A DNA stretch of 12,268 nucleotides from JBFLVQ01 sp040758525 (GTDB lineage: Bacteria; Acidobacteriota; Blastocatellia; Chloracidobacteriales; JADJPF01): NCBI GenBank assembly GCA_040758525.1, contig JBFLVQ010000248.1:1-12268 (forward strand), given 5' to 3'. The notes beneath the pieces were generated by a model, which worked only from the letters and a program-made list of their open reading frames with translations, searched no databases and was not told the DNA's origin. The translations under genes and the position numbers were made by a program. Positions within the stretch are counted from its first letter, which is position 1, and each line of letters begins with the position of its first letter. Positions 1 to 7,552 of the stretch are shown here, piece after piece.

Positions 1-114
1 ATTTTCCTAAGTCTCGGCTTAGGCGGCGAATTTCCTTTCAACCCCGCACGGCGGTACACTAAAATAGTTGGCGTCTTTATTTAATATGAACTTGATTGAA
101 TAGAGGAGTCTTTC

Positions 115-1398
115 ATGGTAGAGCACTTGGCACGGTCATTAATCGAGGTGGATGCGGAGATTGCAGCAGCTATTAATAATGAGACAAAACGGCTTGATAA
201 CGGCTTGGAGATGATAGCCTCTGAGAATTATGTCAGTGAGGCAGTTTTAGAGGCAATGGGCTCGGTCTTCACCAATAAATATGCCGAAGGCTATATAGGG
301 CGACGCTACTATGGTGGTTGCGAGTTTGTTGATGTCGTAGAAGGGCTTGCACAGTCACGTGCCAAGCAGATCTTTGGCGCCGAACATGTTAATGTACAGC
401 CCCATTCTGGCGCCCAGGCCAATATGAGTGTCTATCTTGCCATGCTCAAACCGGGCGATAAGATTTTAGGTATGGATCTTTCCCATGGCGGTCACCTGAC
501 ACATGGCCATCCTCTCAACTTTTCTGGTAAGTATTTCCAAGTGGTCGCTTATGGGGTAAATAAAGAGACTGAAACAATCGATTATGATGCCCTAAGACAG
601 CTTGCTGAGGAACATAAGCCAAAGATGATTGTATGTGGCGCAAGTGCCTATCCTAGGGTAATAGATTTTCAACGTATAGGTGAGATTGGTCAGGCCGTAA
701 ATGCTTATGTGATGGCCGATATTGCGCATATTGCAGGACTAATAGCGGTTGGACTGCATCCTTCGCCAGTACCATATGTCGATTTTGTTACTACTACTAC
801 ACATAAGACATTACGTGGACCACGCGCAGGGATGGTAATGTGCCGGGAAGCCTTCGCTAAAGATCTAGATCGTGCAGTCTTTCCTGGTGTACAGGGCGGA
901 CCATTGGTACATATCATTGCTGCCAAGGCGGTCTGTTTTCTTGAGGCGCTTCAGCCTGAGTTTAAGACTTATCAAAATCAGGTTGTTAAAAATGCTACTG
1001 CACTCGCCAACAGCTTGAAGACACATGGCTTCCGGTTGGTTTCCGGTGGCACAGACAACCATTTGATATTGGTTGATGTCACAACAAAAGCAATTACTGG
1101 CAAGATTGCAGAGAAGGCGCTTGAGAATGCTGGTATTACGGTTAATAAGAATACTATTCCCTTTGATAAGAACCCTCCGCTGGTCGCTAGCGGCATACGT
1201 ATAGGCACTCCTGCACTTACTACTAGAGGTATGTCTGAGGTAGAAATGCAGACAATTGCTGGCTGGTTTGCTGAGGTATTATCTGATCCGGAGAATAGTG
1301 TTAAACAAGCGCAAATTAAAAGTGAAGTGGCGGCGTTATGTCGCCGATTTCCACTTTACCGAGCAAGGTTGGCTAAATACGAAAAGGCACTGGGATGA
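115..1398 (+). CDS. glyA: Serine hydroxymethyltransferase
   Basis: This PLP enzyme interconverts serine plus tetrahydrofolate with glycine plus 5,10-methylene-tetrahydrofolate in the cytoplasm, feeding one-carbon metabolism. The 427-residue length is normal for bacterial GlyA. Visible family signatures are MIASENYVS (33-41), the RRYYGGCE stretch (63-70), the HSGAQAN loop (97-103), ADIAHIAG (201-208, with the cofactor-contacting Asp and His), the PLP-lysine motif TTTTHKTLRGPR (K231), and GIRIGTPALTTRG near the C terminus (R362). The start is supported by a GAGGAG Shine-Dalgarno at 103-108, six bases before the ATG. The gene is followed six bases after its stop by an FHA-domain gene, so the two are probably cotranscribed. 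No truncation or missing active-site residue was seen. No nrdR or rpiB, frequent glyA neighbours elsewhere, is present on the downstream side. Identification is very secure. Confidence 0.98.
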   Translation: MVEHLARSLIEVDAEIAAAINNETKRLDNGLEMIASENYVSEAVLEAMGSVFTNKYAEGYIGRRYYGGCEFVDVVEGLAQSRAKQIFGAEHVNVQPHSGAQANMSVYLAMLKPGDKILGMDLSHGGHLTHGHPLNFSGKYFQVVAYGVNKETETIDYDALRQLAEEHKPKMIVCGASAYPRVIDFQRIGEIGQAVNAYVMADIAHIAGLIAVGLHPSPVPYVDFVTTTTHKTLRGPRAGMVMCREAFAKDLDRAVFPGVQGGPLVHIIAAKAVCFLEALQPEFKTYQNQVVKNATALANSLKTHGFRLVSGGTDNHLILVDVTTKAITGKIAEKALENAGITVNKNTIPFDKNPPLVASGIRIGTPALTTRGMSEVEMQTIAGWFAEVLSDPENSVKQAQIKSEVAALCRRFPLYRARLAKYEKALG

Positions 1399-1404
1399 TA
1401 AATT

Positions 1405-2049
1405 ATGAAGAAGACCTCGGTTGCTGATATTGTCGAAAAGACGATAGATTTTATCGAGCGCACTGGCGCTGATAAGTTGGCGCAACATTATCTCAATTAT
1501 GCTCTCTCCAGTTTTGCGCGAGGATGCGAAGAACACCTGGCCCATTATATGGTCCGTTATGATATACAACCAAAGCGTAATCGTCCTGAGTCTGCTCAAT
1601 TACTGGTGATGCGTGATAAAGAGGTGCTGGCCTGCTTTATGTTAGACTCTTATGCCAATTTGATCGGGCGAGTTGATCCTCAAACACGCAGCTATCCTAA
1701 TATAGACCTTTCCACTTTTGATACCAACGCTAAGGTTTCTCGTCGCCATGCTCGTATCTATTCAATGGATGGATGCAATTTCTGGATTGAAGATCTAGGC
1801 AGTTTCAATGGCACTATTTTAAACGGTGAGCGGCTTGTGCCACGTCGGCCACAGCCCCTACATGACACTGACCGTATAGTGTTTGGCAACACCTTGGTCT
1901 CATTTGGCTCTCCAGTTATCGGTAAACCCGCTGTTAAGCCTAGTGGAGAGCATACAGGAGATATAGAGCACCGTCCTTCGGTAAGGACTTCCGAGCATGA
2001 GATCTTGGGTAGCAGTAGCGATGAGATAGATTCCGAAACAATAGATTAG
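1405..2049 (+). CDS. FHA-domain protein
   Basis: This 214-residue protein carries one forkhead-associated domain at about residues 65-170, a fold that binds phosphothreonine peptides. The key positions are all present: G88-R89 in the LIGR turn, S112-R113-R114-H115 in SRRHARIY, and the N135-G136-T137 and N140-G141 pair in SFNGTILNG. The domain should therefore still bind phosphopeptides. The first 60 residues form a probably helical region of no recognised family, and the last 35 are Ser/Glu/Asp-rich and likely disordered. No signal peptide or membrane segment is seen, so it is likely cytoplasmic. The start lies six bases after the glyA stop with only a weak GGGATG-like Shine-Dalgarno, which fits translational coupling to glyA. 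No Ser/Thr kinase gene is visible nearby, so its partner is unknown. Domain identity is secure; cellular role is not. Confidence 0.9.
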   Translation: MKKTSVADIVEKTIDFIERTGADKLAQHYLNYALSSFARGCEEHLAHYMVRYDIQPKRNRPESAQLLVMRDKEVLACFMLDSYANLIGRVDPQTRSYPNIDLSTFDTNAKVSRRHARIYSMDGCNFWIEDLGSFNGTILNGERLVPRRPQPLHDTDRIVFGNTLVSFGSPVIGKPAVKPSGEHTGDIEHRPSVRTSEHEILGSSSDEIDSETID

Positions 2050-2057
2050 TTCATTAC

Positions 2058-2087
2058 AGAGGGCACAGAGAATATTCTGTACCCTCT
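2058..2087 (-). terminator. Stem-loop between convergent operons
   Basis: A 12-bp inverted repeat (arms 2058-2069 and 2076-2087, loop of six) sits between the FHA gene stop and the stop of the convergent aldo/keto reductase gene. The arms differ at one position. Read on the minus strand that position is a U-G wobble, giving an unbroken 12-bp RNA stem; read on the plus strand it is a C-A mismatch. The hairpin is therefore predicted to be stronger for minus-strand transcripts from the iron-sulfur operon, though it may serve both. No clear U-run follows on either strand, so it may act as an RNA-stabilising 3' end rather than a classical intrinsic terminator. Confidence 0.55.
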
Positions 2088-2116
2088 ATCTGAACTGTGA
2101 TGAAAAGCTTTTATTG

Positions 2117-3337
2117 CTAAGCGAGCTTCTTGGCTGCACGAGCCATCATTTCGCCTATCTTTACATTGTAAGGGCAGGCGGCTTCTGCAGCAGTGAAGTC
2201 GGTATTCAAAATAGATGCACGTGCCTCTCTTGAGAGGTTTGCAAAAAGATCACGAGCCATCTCATGTTCACCATAGTTTTCGTGATACATCAGATAACGT
2301 AGGGTGTCGCCGATCCGTACCGATTCAGTAGCATGTGGTGAGCAGATATGGTCGCAACCTCGACAAATTAGGTGATTGGTCTCAGCCGCGTACTCTTCTA
2401 ACATCTTGCGCTCAAGTGCACTAATCTTATTCTGTACTGCTGCTACGGCATTCTCTTGAATAATCTGTACCGATGGCATGTGTGAGCAGATCGTGTCAAT
2501 ACGCGTATCTGACCAGACCGCTTTCAGAGTAGACTGAAACATATTAAAGCCCTTTGATTTAAACTCTTCGAGCTTATTATCGTTGAGCACCTTGCCACCC
2601 TGTGTCTTCATTGCAATTAGACCAATATTGGCCTTCTTCGCCTTATCGATGGCACGGTTAAGAACGTCACTCTGTTCACGGAAATTGTAGCGGAACATAA
2701 TTACATCAACAAAACCTCCCTCAGCAGCATTCTCTAATGCTTGAGGAAGTATTCCAGCATGGCAAGAGAAGCCGAAGAACTTGATCTTTTTCTGTTTTTT
2801 CAAGGTTTCCGCTACCTCTTTTAACTCTTTACCCTTAGGCCAATCAACACACTCTTTAGGATATTCACCGTCACCTAATTGGTGGATAAAATAGAGATCT
2901 AGATAGTCAGTACGTAAGTTCTCAAGCCGTTTGTCAATGGTGGTAAGCATATCGCTAGGTTGGCGAGGGTGATCCTTACTAGTGATCCAGACATCTTTAC
3001 GCCACCCCTGTTTTTCTAGTATGCGCCCTAGCGAGATTTCGCTCTGGCCACCAGCATAACAGTCAGCGGTGTCAAAATAAGTAAGACCCAGTTCGTAGGA
3101 GCGACCAACCATTACACTATTGTATTGATAGGCGCCACCATTAACCAGAATAGGCACTTTCACGCCGGTCTTGCCTAGCACTGCGCCAGGTACTTTTTCT
3201 GCTAATGTGTTAGGTGGAACAGTAGCGGCAGGCGGCTCAAAGATCTTCGCATCGCTGTTTTCATTGCAACCGAGCAGACTGGCGGTGCCAACTAACATTG
3301 CCCCTTTAATGAAGTTTCTTCTGCTGCAATTGGACAT
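2117..3337 (-). CDS. Tat-exported aldo/keto reductase with Fe-S cysteines
   Basis: This 406-residue protein is an aldo/keto reductase-fold oxidoreductase. The N terminus has a twin-arginine motif, SRRNFIK (5-11), then a hydrophobic stretch and a lipobox-like LLGC ending at C24, so it is predicted to be folded in the cytoplasm, exported by Tat and probably lipid-anchored. The TIM-barrel catalytic tetrad is visible: D89 in FDTAD, Y94, K121 in TSKD and H152 in FIHQ. Near the C terminus, C325, C328 and C332 (CRGCDHIC) plus C388 (ACPYN) match the four-cysteine arrangement of aldo/keto reductases that carry a ferredoxin-type [4Fe-4S] site. The Shine-Dalgarno GAGGAG (3344-3349) overlaps the stop of the upstream polyferredoxin gene, 10 bp away, so the genes are likely coupled. 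The substrate is unknown, and use of NAD(P)H outside the cytoplasm would be unusual; electrons may instead come from the neighbouring iron-sulfur protein (inference). Confidence 0.88.
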   Translation of the reverse strand: MSNCSRRNFIKGAMLVGTASLLGCNENSDAKIFEPPAATVPPNTLAEKVPGAVLGKTGVKVPILVNGGAYQYNSVMVGRSYELGLTYFDTADCYAGGQSEISLGRILEKQGWRKDVWITSKDHPRQPSDMLTTIDKRLENLRTDYLDLYFIHQLGDGEYPKECVDWPKGKELKEVAETLKKQKKIKFFGFSCHAGILPQALENAAEGGFVDVIMFRYNFREQSDVLNRAIDKAKKANIGLIAMKTQGGKVLNDNKLEEFKSKGFNMFQSTLKAVWSDTRIDTICSHMPSVQIIQENAVAAVQNKISALERKMLEEYAAETNHLICRGCDHICSPHATESVRIGDTLRYLMYHENYGEHEMARDLFANLSREARASILNTDFTAAEAACPYNVKIGEMMARAAKKLA

Positions 3338-3347
3338 AAACTTCTCC

Positions 3348-5231
3348 TCATTGATTTTGGTTTAACTTCTTGACCCAGGCGACCAGATCGAAATTCTCAT
3401 CTCTTGAGAGCGATTTCGGCCCGCGCGCGGCGGGCCCTGCCGCTGCGGTTTGCGGGGAACAGCAAGCACCACCTTCACTACAACCTTTACCACAGCCGCT
3501 GGTCTTAAGATTCGAAAGGATCATATTACTAAGCGATCTGCGGGAGAGCGTTTTCGGTGTAGCAGGCGGGATAGTTTTACTAGAACAACCGCCGCTGCTA
3601 CAGCCACAACTACTGCTTTTAACAGCAGGCAGTGCTGGCGCCATTGCGGCGAGTAGAGCAGGATTAAGACTAACCGAACCCTCTTGCTCATCTTTAATGA
3701 CAAAAGCCGATTTGTCGTTGAGTAAGAGACGACGATCTGATTGGTTCTTATAGCGTGTCTCACCTACTGCTGTGACATAGACAGCACGCTCGTCAAGCAC
3801 TGGGCACTCTTTTTCACAGATACCACAACCAATACAGAGTTCTGGTCTAATAAAGGGTTTATTAAGTGTAACCTTCTTACCATCCCAGCGTGTGATAACC
3901 TCGTCATAAGTGCCAATTGCTTTAGGCGAGACCGGGCAGACCTCTTCACAAACTACGCAAGGGGTCTCCATTGCCCAGGGTAGGCAGCGTCCACGATCAT
4001 AAAAAGCCGTGCCAACTTTAACAGGGCCTTGCTCTTGGTGTTGGCCTAGGCCGAGTTTCTCTTCAATCGAGATTCGTTGGATCGCACCAGTTGGACAGAC
4101 TTGGCCGCATAATGTGCAGTTCAATTCACAATAGCCTATCCGCATATCCATAATAGGCGTCCAGAAACCCTCTAAACCGGATTGAAAGAAGGCGGGCTGG
4201 AGCACATTGGTAGGACAGACACGTATACACTGATCACATTTAATACAGCGCTCAAGAAATTCATTCTCTTCGACCGAGCCAGGTGGACGAATAACGCCAC
4301 GATTAAAAGTCTTTGTATTGGTTGTACCGCTTAAGCGCGAGAAAGGGAAGAACAGCACTGCCGTAACCGCGGCAAAGGCTGCTTTACGACGGCTGACATC
4401 CGGCGCCTTTACTCCAGATTCATCGCGCGGTAGTAGTTTGAAGCTGAGTGCATCATGTGGGCAGTCTTCTATACAGTTGAAGCAGACAAAACATTCACTC
4501 TTGCGTAAGAGTGTATGTGGATCACTGGCACCCTCACAACTCTGTAGACATAGATCACAATCGGTGCATTTTTGTGGGTCACGATCAATACGCCAAATTG
4601 CAAATCGTGAAAGTGTCCCTAAGAATGCCCCCAATGGGCAGAGCACACGACAAAAGAAACGTGGGATGACTAAGTTCATCGCCACTAGCGTAAAGAGTAG
4701 AAAGCCGATCAACCAAGCGCCATGATGCTCTTTGGTCTGTACATAGACTAGTCCTGTAGCCTTATCAAAGCTTGGCAATACTGCTGCAGTAAATGAGCGA
4801 TAGAGTAGGCAGATAGGATCCAATAAACCAATTTGCAAGCTACCTAGAATTGCTGCAACAGCACAGAAGATCAGGAAGAAATACTTAAATTGATAGATTG
4901 AGCGGTAGCGATTAGAGTTAATCTTCTCTTGTACATTACGTCGATTAAAGAGCCAACCAGTGAATTGGTGTAGAATGCCATAAGGGCAGATCCAATTACA
5001 AAAGAATCGCCCTAACAATAATGTTGGTATCAGCAACACTAATGACCAGATTAATCCTTTGTAGAGCGTATGTGTAGTGATTGCTGTGGCTACTGCAACC
5101 AGTGGATCGGCTTCTAAAAAGAGCGATACCGGATAACCTTTTAGATAACTAAACTCGGTCACGAAACAGAAGAATAGAAATAGACTAATAGAAAGAGTCT
5201 GAACAATGATTCTGACCGTGGTGATTCTCAT
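3348..5231 (-). CDS. Membrane polyferredoxin, NapH-NapG-like fusion
   Basis: This 627-residue integral membrane iron-sulfur protein probably carries electrons across or along the inner membrane. The N-terminal third has several hydrophobic segments (about 5-28, 56-75, 113-135, 172-190) and two CxxxCP motifs (FFCNWICP, C78/C82, and FFCRVLCP, C194/C198), as in NapH/NosR/RdxA-type proteins. Two ferredoxin motifs follow (C222-C232 and C247-C257). At 279-295 comes SRRKAAFAAV and a hydrophobic run, resembling the Tat signal of NapG/MauM. The remainder matches NapG/MauM, with clusters at C329-C339, C368-C379, C416 plus C425-C432, and C466-C476, giving six predicted [4Fe-4S] sites. Residues 540-595 form an unusual Ser/Gly/Cys-rich tail with seven further cysteines. 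The gene starts 25 bp after the DUF362 gene, with a GAGG element before the ATG, and is followed by the aldo/keto reductase. Electron donor and acceptor are unknown. Confidence 0.9.
   Translation of the reverse strand: MRITTVRIIVQTLSISLFLFFCFVTEFSYLKGYPVSLFLEADPLVAVATAITTHTLYKGLIWSLVLLIPTLLLGRFFCNWICPYGILHQFTGWLFNRRNVQEKINSNRYRSIYQFKYFFLIFCAVAAILGSLQIGLLDPICLLYRSFTAAVLPSFDKATGLVYVQTKEHHGAWLIGFLLFTLVAMNLVIPRFFCRVLCPLGAFLGTLSRFAIWRIDRDPQKCTDCDLCLQSCEGASDPHTLLRKSECFVCFNCIEDCPHDALSFKLLPRDESGVKAPDVSRRKAAFAAVTAVLFFPFSRLSGTTNTKTFNRGVIRPPGSVEENEFLERCIKCDQCIRVCPTNVLQPAFFQSGLEGFWTPIMDMRIGYCELNCTLCGQVCPTGAIQRISIEEKLGLGQHQEQGPVKVGTAFYDRGRCLPWAMETPCVVCEEVCPVSPKAIGTYDEVITRWDGKKVTLNKPFIRPELCIGCGICEKECPVLDERAVYVTAVGETRYKNQSDRRLLLNDKSAFVIKDEQEGSVSLNPALLAAMAPALPAVKSSSCGCSSGGCSSKTIPPATPKTLSRRSLSNMILSNLKTSGCGKGCSEGGACCSPQTAAAGPAARGPKSLSRDENFDLVAWVKKLNQNQ
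3418..3436 (-). other. GC-rich stem-loop near 3' end of polyferredoxin gene
   Basis: A perfect 7-bp all-G/C inverted repeat (arms 3418-3424 and 3430-3436, five-base GC loop) lies inside the coding region, about 80 bp before the start of the aldo/keto reductase gene. It stands out from the surrounding AT-richer sequence. It falls in the low-complexity Gly/Ala/Pro/Arg part of the protein tail, so it may be only a by-product of codon choice. It could also slow transcription or protect mRNA between the two genes. Confidence 0.4.
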
Positions 5232-5256
5232 AGCTTAACGCCTCATAAAAATTCCC

Positions 5257-6276
5257 TTAAATCGTAAGCTCACGATAATTCTGTTGCTTCCAGAAACGAT
5301 TACCAATCCCACGTTCATGGGCATAGACCAGATATTTAAGCTGTTCTGGATCACGTCCTAGCAGGGTATAGCCATAGGCATCTACCGATACCTGATCAAC
5401 CCCAGCAATGACAGTATTGCCTGCCACCACATCACTCATACGCCCACCCGTAGGGCCATTGCTCATCAGGATTTTTGTGGCATCAAGAATAACTAGTGTA
5501 GGTGTCATCATCATTGCAAGATCATGCACAATATTATAGATATCTTGGTGGAAGCGATTACGACGACCACCTAACAGACCATACCAATTCTTCATTGTCA
5601 TAGAAGCTTGACAGAGATTATGGTCTTTCAAAGGCGCCACACCAATCACTTTTGTGGCACGCTCGAATGGTTTATAGAAGAAAGGCCAAGGCTTCTTGAT
5701 CGCATGTGCAGGTCGGTTTGGTTCTGGATCTACTTTCAAGATACGAAAGGCATTTGTTTCCGGCATCATCAAGGTTGCATTGGCTGCCCTTGCCGCATCA
5801 CGTATGCCAGTCTTGTAGAAGCAGCCTTCCGGAGAGTTGATCGGATTGTCGGCGACAATTACCTCTTTAGCACCTGCCTCATAGCAATAACGCACCACTG
5901 CATAGAGCACTTCAGGATTGGTAGTGGCGCCTAATATTGGTGCACGATCGAAAGCAACATTAGGCTTGACCATAACAATATCGCCACGTTTGATGAAATG
6001 TTCAAAACCACCCAACTCTCCTACAGCGGCGCGCACCATTTGGCTTACTTCACTACCATGCACAATCGACATTGTCGGTGCTGCGGATGGCAATTCCATA
6101 CGGTACTTGGGGAGGGTAAGTAGCGGCGGTCCCTGTAGACCAGCATCACCTTGTCGATCCCAGATTGCTGTTAGGCCGGCGGCAGCACCGGCGGTCACGA
6201 TGGCTGTAGAGGCGAGATTACGCAGCATTTGCCGGCGTGTGATCGGTTTTGACACACTCTCATCCTTATGAACCAT
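5257..6276 (-). CDS. Tat-exported DUF362 protein
   Basis: This 339-residue protein belongs to the DUF362 family, whose members are often found with iron-sulfur proteins but have no settled reaction. The N terminus carries a twin-arginine signal, TRRQMLR (13-19), followed by an Ala-rich hydrophobic stretch, so export of the folded protein is predicted. Typical family features are VKPN (103-106), the TTNPEVLYAVVRY helix, VADNP (141-145), LKDH (216-219), MKNWYG (228-233) and a conserved VDAYG stretch near residue 298. No ferredoxin cysteine cluster is present, unlike some larger DUF362 proteins, so any electron-transfer role would depend on the downstream polyferredoxin. The start is backed by a GGAG Shine-Dalgarno seven bases upstream and by a promoter at 6311-6340. 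It is the first gene of the DUF362, polyferredoxin and aldo/keto reductase operon. Family assignment is firm; function is open. Confidence 0.88.
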   Translation of the reverse strand: MVHKDESVSKPITRRQMLRNLASTAIVTAGAAAGLTAIWDRQGDAGLQGPPLLTLPKYRMELPSAAPTMSIVHGSEVSQMVRAAVGELGGFEHFIKRGDIVMVKPNVAFDRAPILGATTNPEVLYAVVRYCYEAGAKEVIVADNPINSPEGCFYKTGIRDAARAANATLMMPETNAFRILKVDPEPNRPAHAIKKPWPFFYKPFERATKVIGVAPLKDHNLCQASMTMKNWYGLLGGRRNRFHQDIYNIVHDLAMMMTPTLVILDATKILMSNGPTGGRMSDVVAGNTVIAGVDQVSVDAYGYTLLGRDPEQLKYLVYAHERGIGNRFWKQQNYRELTI

Positions 6277-6310
6277 AAGCTGTCTCCATCATGAAATGCA
6301 AATTCCTAAA

Positions 6311-6340
6311 ATTATACTATCTTCACACTCTTAACGCCAA
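6311..6340 (-). promoter_or_regulatory. Sigma70-type promoter of the DUF362 operon
   Basis: On the minus strand a perfect TATAAT (-10, plus positions 6311-6316) is preceded by TTGGCG (-35, 6335-6340, four of six consensus bases) with an 18-bp spacer. Transcription would begin near 6304, leaving about 28 bases before the DUF362 ATG. The -35 box is one arm of the inverted repeat at 6335-6350, so a hairpin or a bound protein there could influence initiation. Confidence 0.55.
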
Positions 6341-6350
6341 GAATTTGGCG
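6335..6350 (-). other. Inverted repeat overlapping the -35 box
   Basis: CGCCAA and TTGGCG form a perfect 6-bp inverted repeat around the four-base centre GAAT. It lies just past the stop of the DUF6599-like gene, and one arm is the -35 box of the next operon. It may be the 3'-end hairpin of the upstream transcript (no U-run follows), an operator, or both. Confidence 0.4.
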
Positions 6351-6374
6351 GCGGTTTCGGCAAACCCTAGAGAG

Positions 6375-7550
6375 CTATTTTTCTTTTACATAATCAAAGA
6401 TTTGGCGTGCCACTTTAAGAGCTGGGTCACGCTCCTCAGCCTCCATTACACCACCTACTAGACGCCCTTTGGCAAAAATTATGTAATGGCTTCCCAGTGC
6501 CTCCATATAGAATAGTTGAGGATTATCCTGCACTGGACTCAATTTTCCAAACGAGGCCATTGCCTTGCCAAACTCCTCTACTGTTGAGCTAGCTTTTGCC
6601 GCGCTTTCTGTCGTCATCACAAACCCAGTTAATTCTAATTTGCCAACTTTATAACGCGCTGAAGAGACATTGCGGAGAAAGGATTGGCCAAATGCCGAAT
6701 CGCCAATCAGAGCAAATGAGTCTGGCACGCGACCAGCCGTAGGAAGGGGATCGCCAATCGCCACATCGTCTTTACTATCGGGCAATTTTGCTTCAATCGC
6801 ACGAGCAATTGCCGAGGTGGCTTGTTGTGTGCTCTTATCTGTATCTGATCCTATTACACGTACGTAATATTGGCCTTTCCAAAAAAATACCCCATTGGTA
6901 TCGGTATAAGCATCACGCCCCAGTTTTATTGTATTAGGATGAGCAGGGCGTTCAGTGGCAAAGACTCCTAAAGCACTTTTTGCTGTGGTCATATCAAAGA
7001 GTTCTACTTGAATAAAACGTCCTTGCTGTCCTGTGGCAGTAAAGTCGGCAGTAAAGAGTTGTTTAAATTCATAGCTCTTATAAAGATTCTCGCGGCCATC
7101 GATCTTGTCGTAGAGATTATCACTGGTAAAACGTTGTAGTTGGCTATCGCGTACCCAACCATTGCCTGCCCCATTAGCAGGAATTAGTTCAGCATTGGCT
7201 GCAGTAGGTTGAGGATTGGTTGCTGGAATAGCTTCTGTTCCTGTTTCTCCTGAAGTGGTCTCTCCAGAGGGTGTCTCTTTACGCGCTTCGCCATCTTTTG
7301 TACCAGTACGCTCGCCTGACTCTGCAATAGGCTTTTCCCCAGCCTCTTTGCTATTCTTTTCCAGTAGTTTTGGATCAAGACTGAAGAGTTTTGGATCGTA
7401 GCGTTGGCCAGAGATAAAGACCGCTGCTATTACACCTATGACAATTACCAAAATAATATAGCCAATCAGGTGCTCGCGACGCGAGGGCGCTTGTGGGCGT
7501 AGATAGTGGCGACGCGGGATCTTTATTTCACGTAGTTTCTTCAAGTCCAT
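6375..7550 (-). CDS. Membrane-anchored DUF6599-like protein
   Basis: This 391-residue protein has a short basic N terminus, one clear transmembrane segment at about 28-47, a low-complexity Glu/Thr/Gly/Pro linker (about 65-125), and then a globular domain, predicted to face the periplasm. The domain opens with GWVRDSQLQRFTSDNLY and YDKIDGRENLYKSYEF, which resembles the DUF6599 family (a motif of the form NLY-x-IDG-x-x-x-LY). It continues with FDMTTAKSALGVFATE and FFWKGQYYVRV, also typical of that family. No cysteines or catalytic motif are apparent. The gene begins 2 bp after the stop of a small zinc-ribbon gene and is followed after 98 bp by the DUF362 operon. Its position suggests a role linked to the membrane redox proteins, perhaps as an assembly or partner protein (inference). 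The family match is from memory of the motif and is moderately sure. Confidence 0.72.
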   Translation of the reverse strand: MDLKKLREIKIPRRHYLRPQAPSRREHLIGYIILVIVIGVIAAVFISGQRYDPKLFSLDPKLLEKNSKEAGEKPIAESGERTGTKDGEARKETPSGETTSGETGTEAIPATNPQPTAANAELIPANGAGNGWVRDSQLQRFTSDNLYDKIDGRENLYKSYEFKQLFTADFTATGQQGRFIQVELFDMTTAKSALGVFATERPAHPNTIKLGRDAYTDTNGVFFWKGQYYVRVIGSDTDKSTQQATSAIARAIEAKLPDSKDDVAIGDPLPTAGRVPDSFALIGDSAFGQSFLRNVSSARYKVGKLELTGFVMTTESAAKASSTVEEFGKAMASFGKLSPVQDNPQLFYMEALGSHYIIFAKGRLVGGVMEAEERDPALKVARQIFDYVKEK

Positions 7551-7552
7551 GT

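Noticed and set aside
6..23. Hairpin CCTAAG/CTTAGG at the left edge as a terminator
   Set aside because: The stem is only 6 bp and no T-run follows on either strand; the upstream gene it might serve is outside the window.
55..100. Promoter for glyA (TTGGCG at 68-73, TAATAT at 82-87)
   Set aside because: The two elements are only 8 bp apart and no pair with 16-18 bp spacing matches well.
3369..3615. Cys/Ser-rich tail of the polyferredoxin as a hidden RiPP core peptide
   Set aside because: It is in frame with a large membrane protein, has no leader or cleavage context and lies about 6 kb from the modifying enzyme.
4318..4725. Plus-strand 135-codon ORF opposite the polyferredoxin
   Set aside because: It is antisense to a well-supported gene, has no ribosome site and its translation shows no family pattern; it mirrors the Cys-rich coding strand.
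5608..6271. Plus-strand ORFs opposite the DUF362 gene
   Set aside because: They are shadows of a firmly identified gene and carry no independent start signal.
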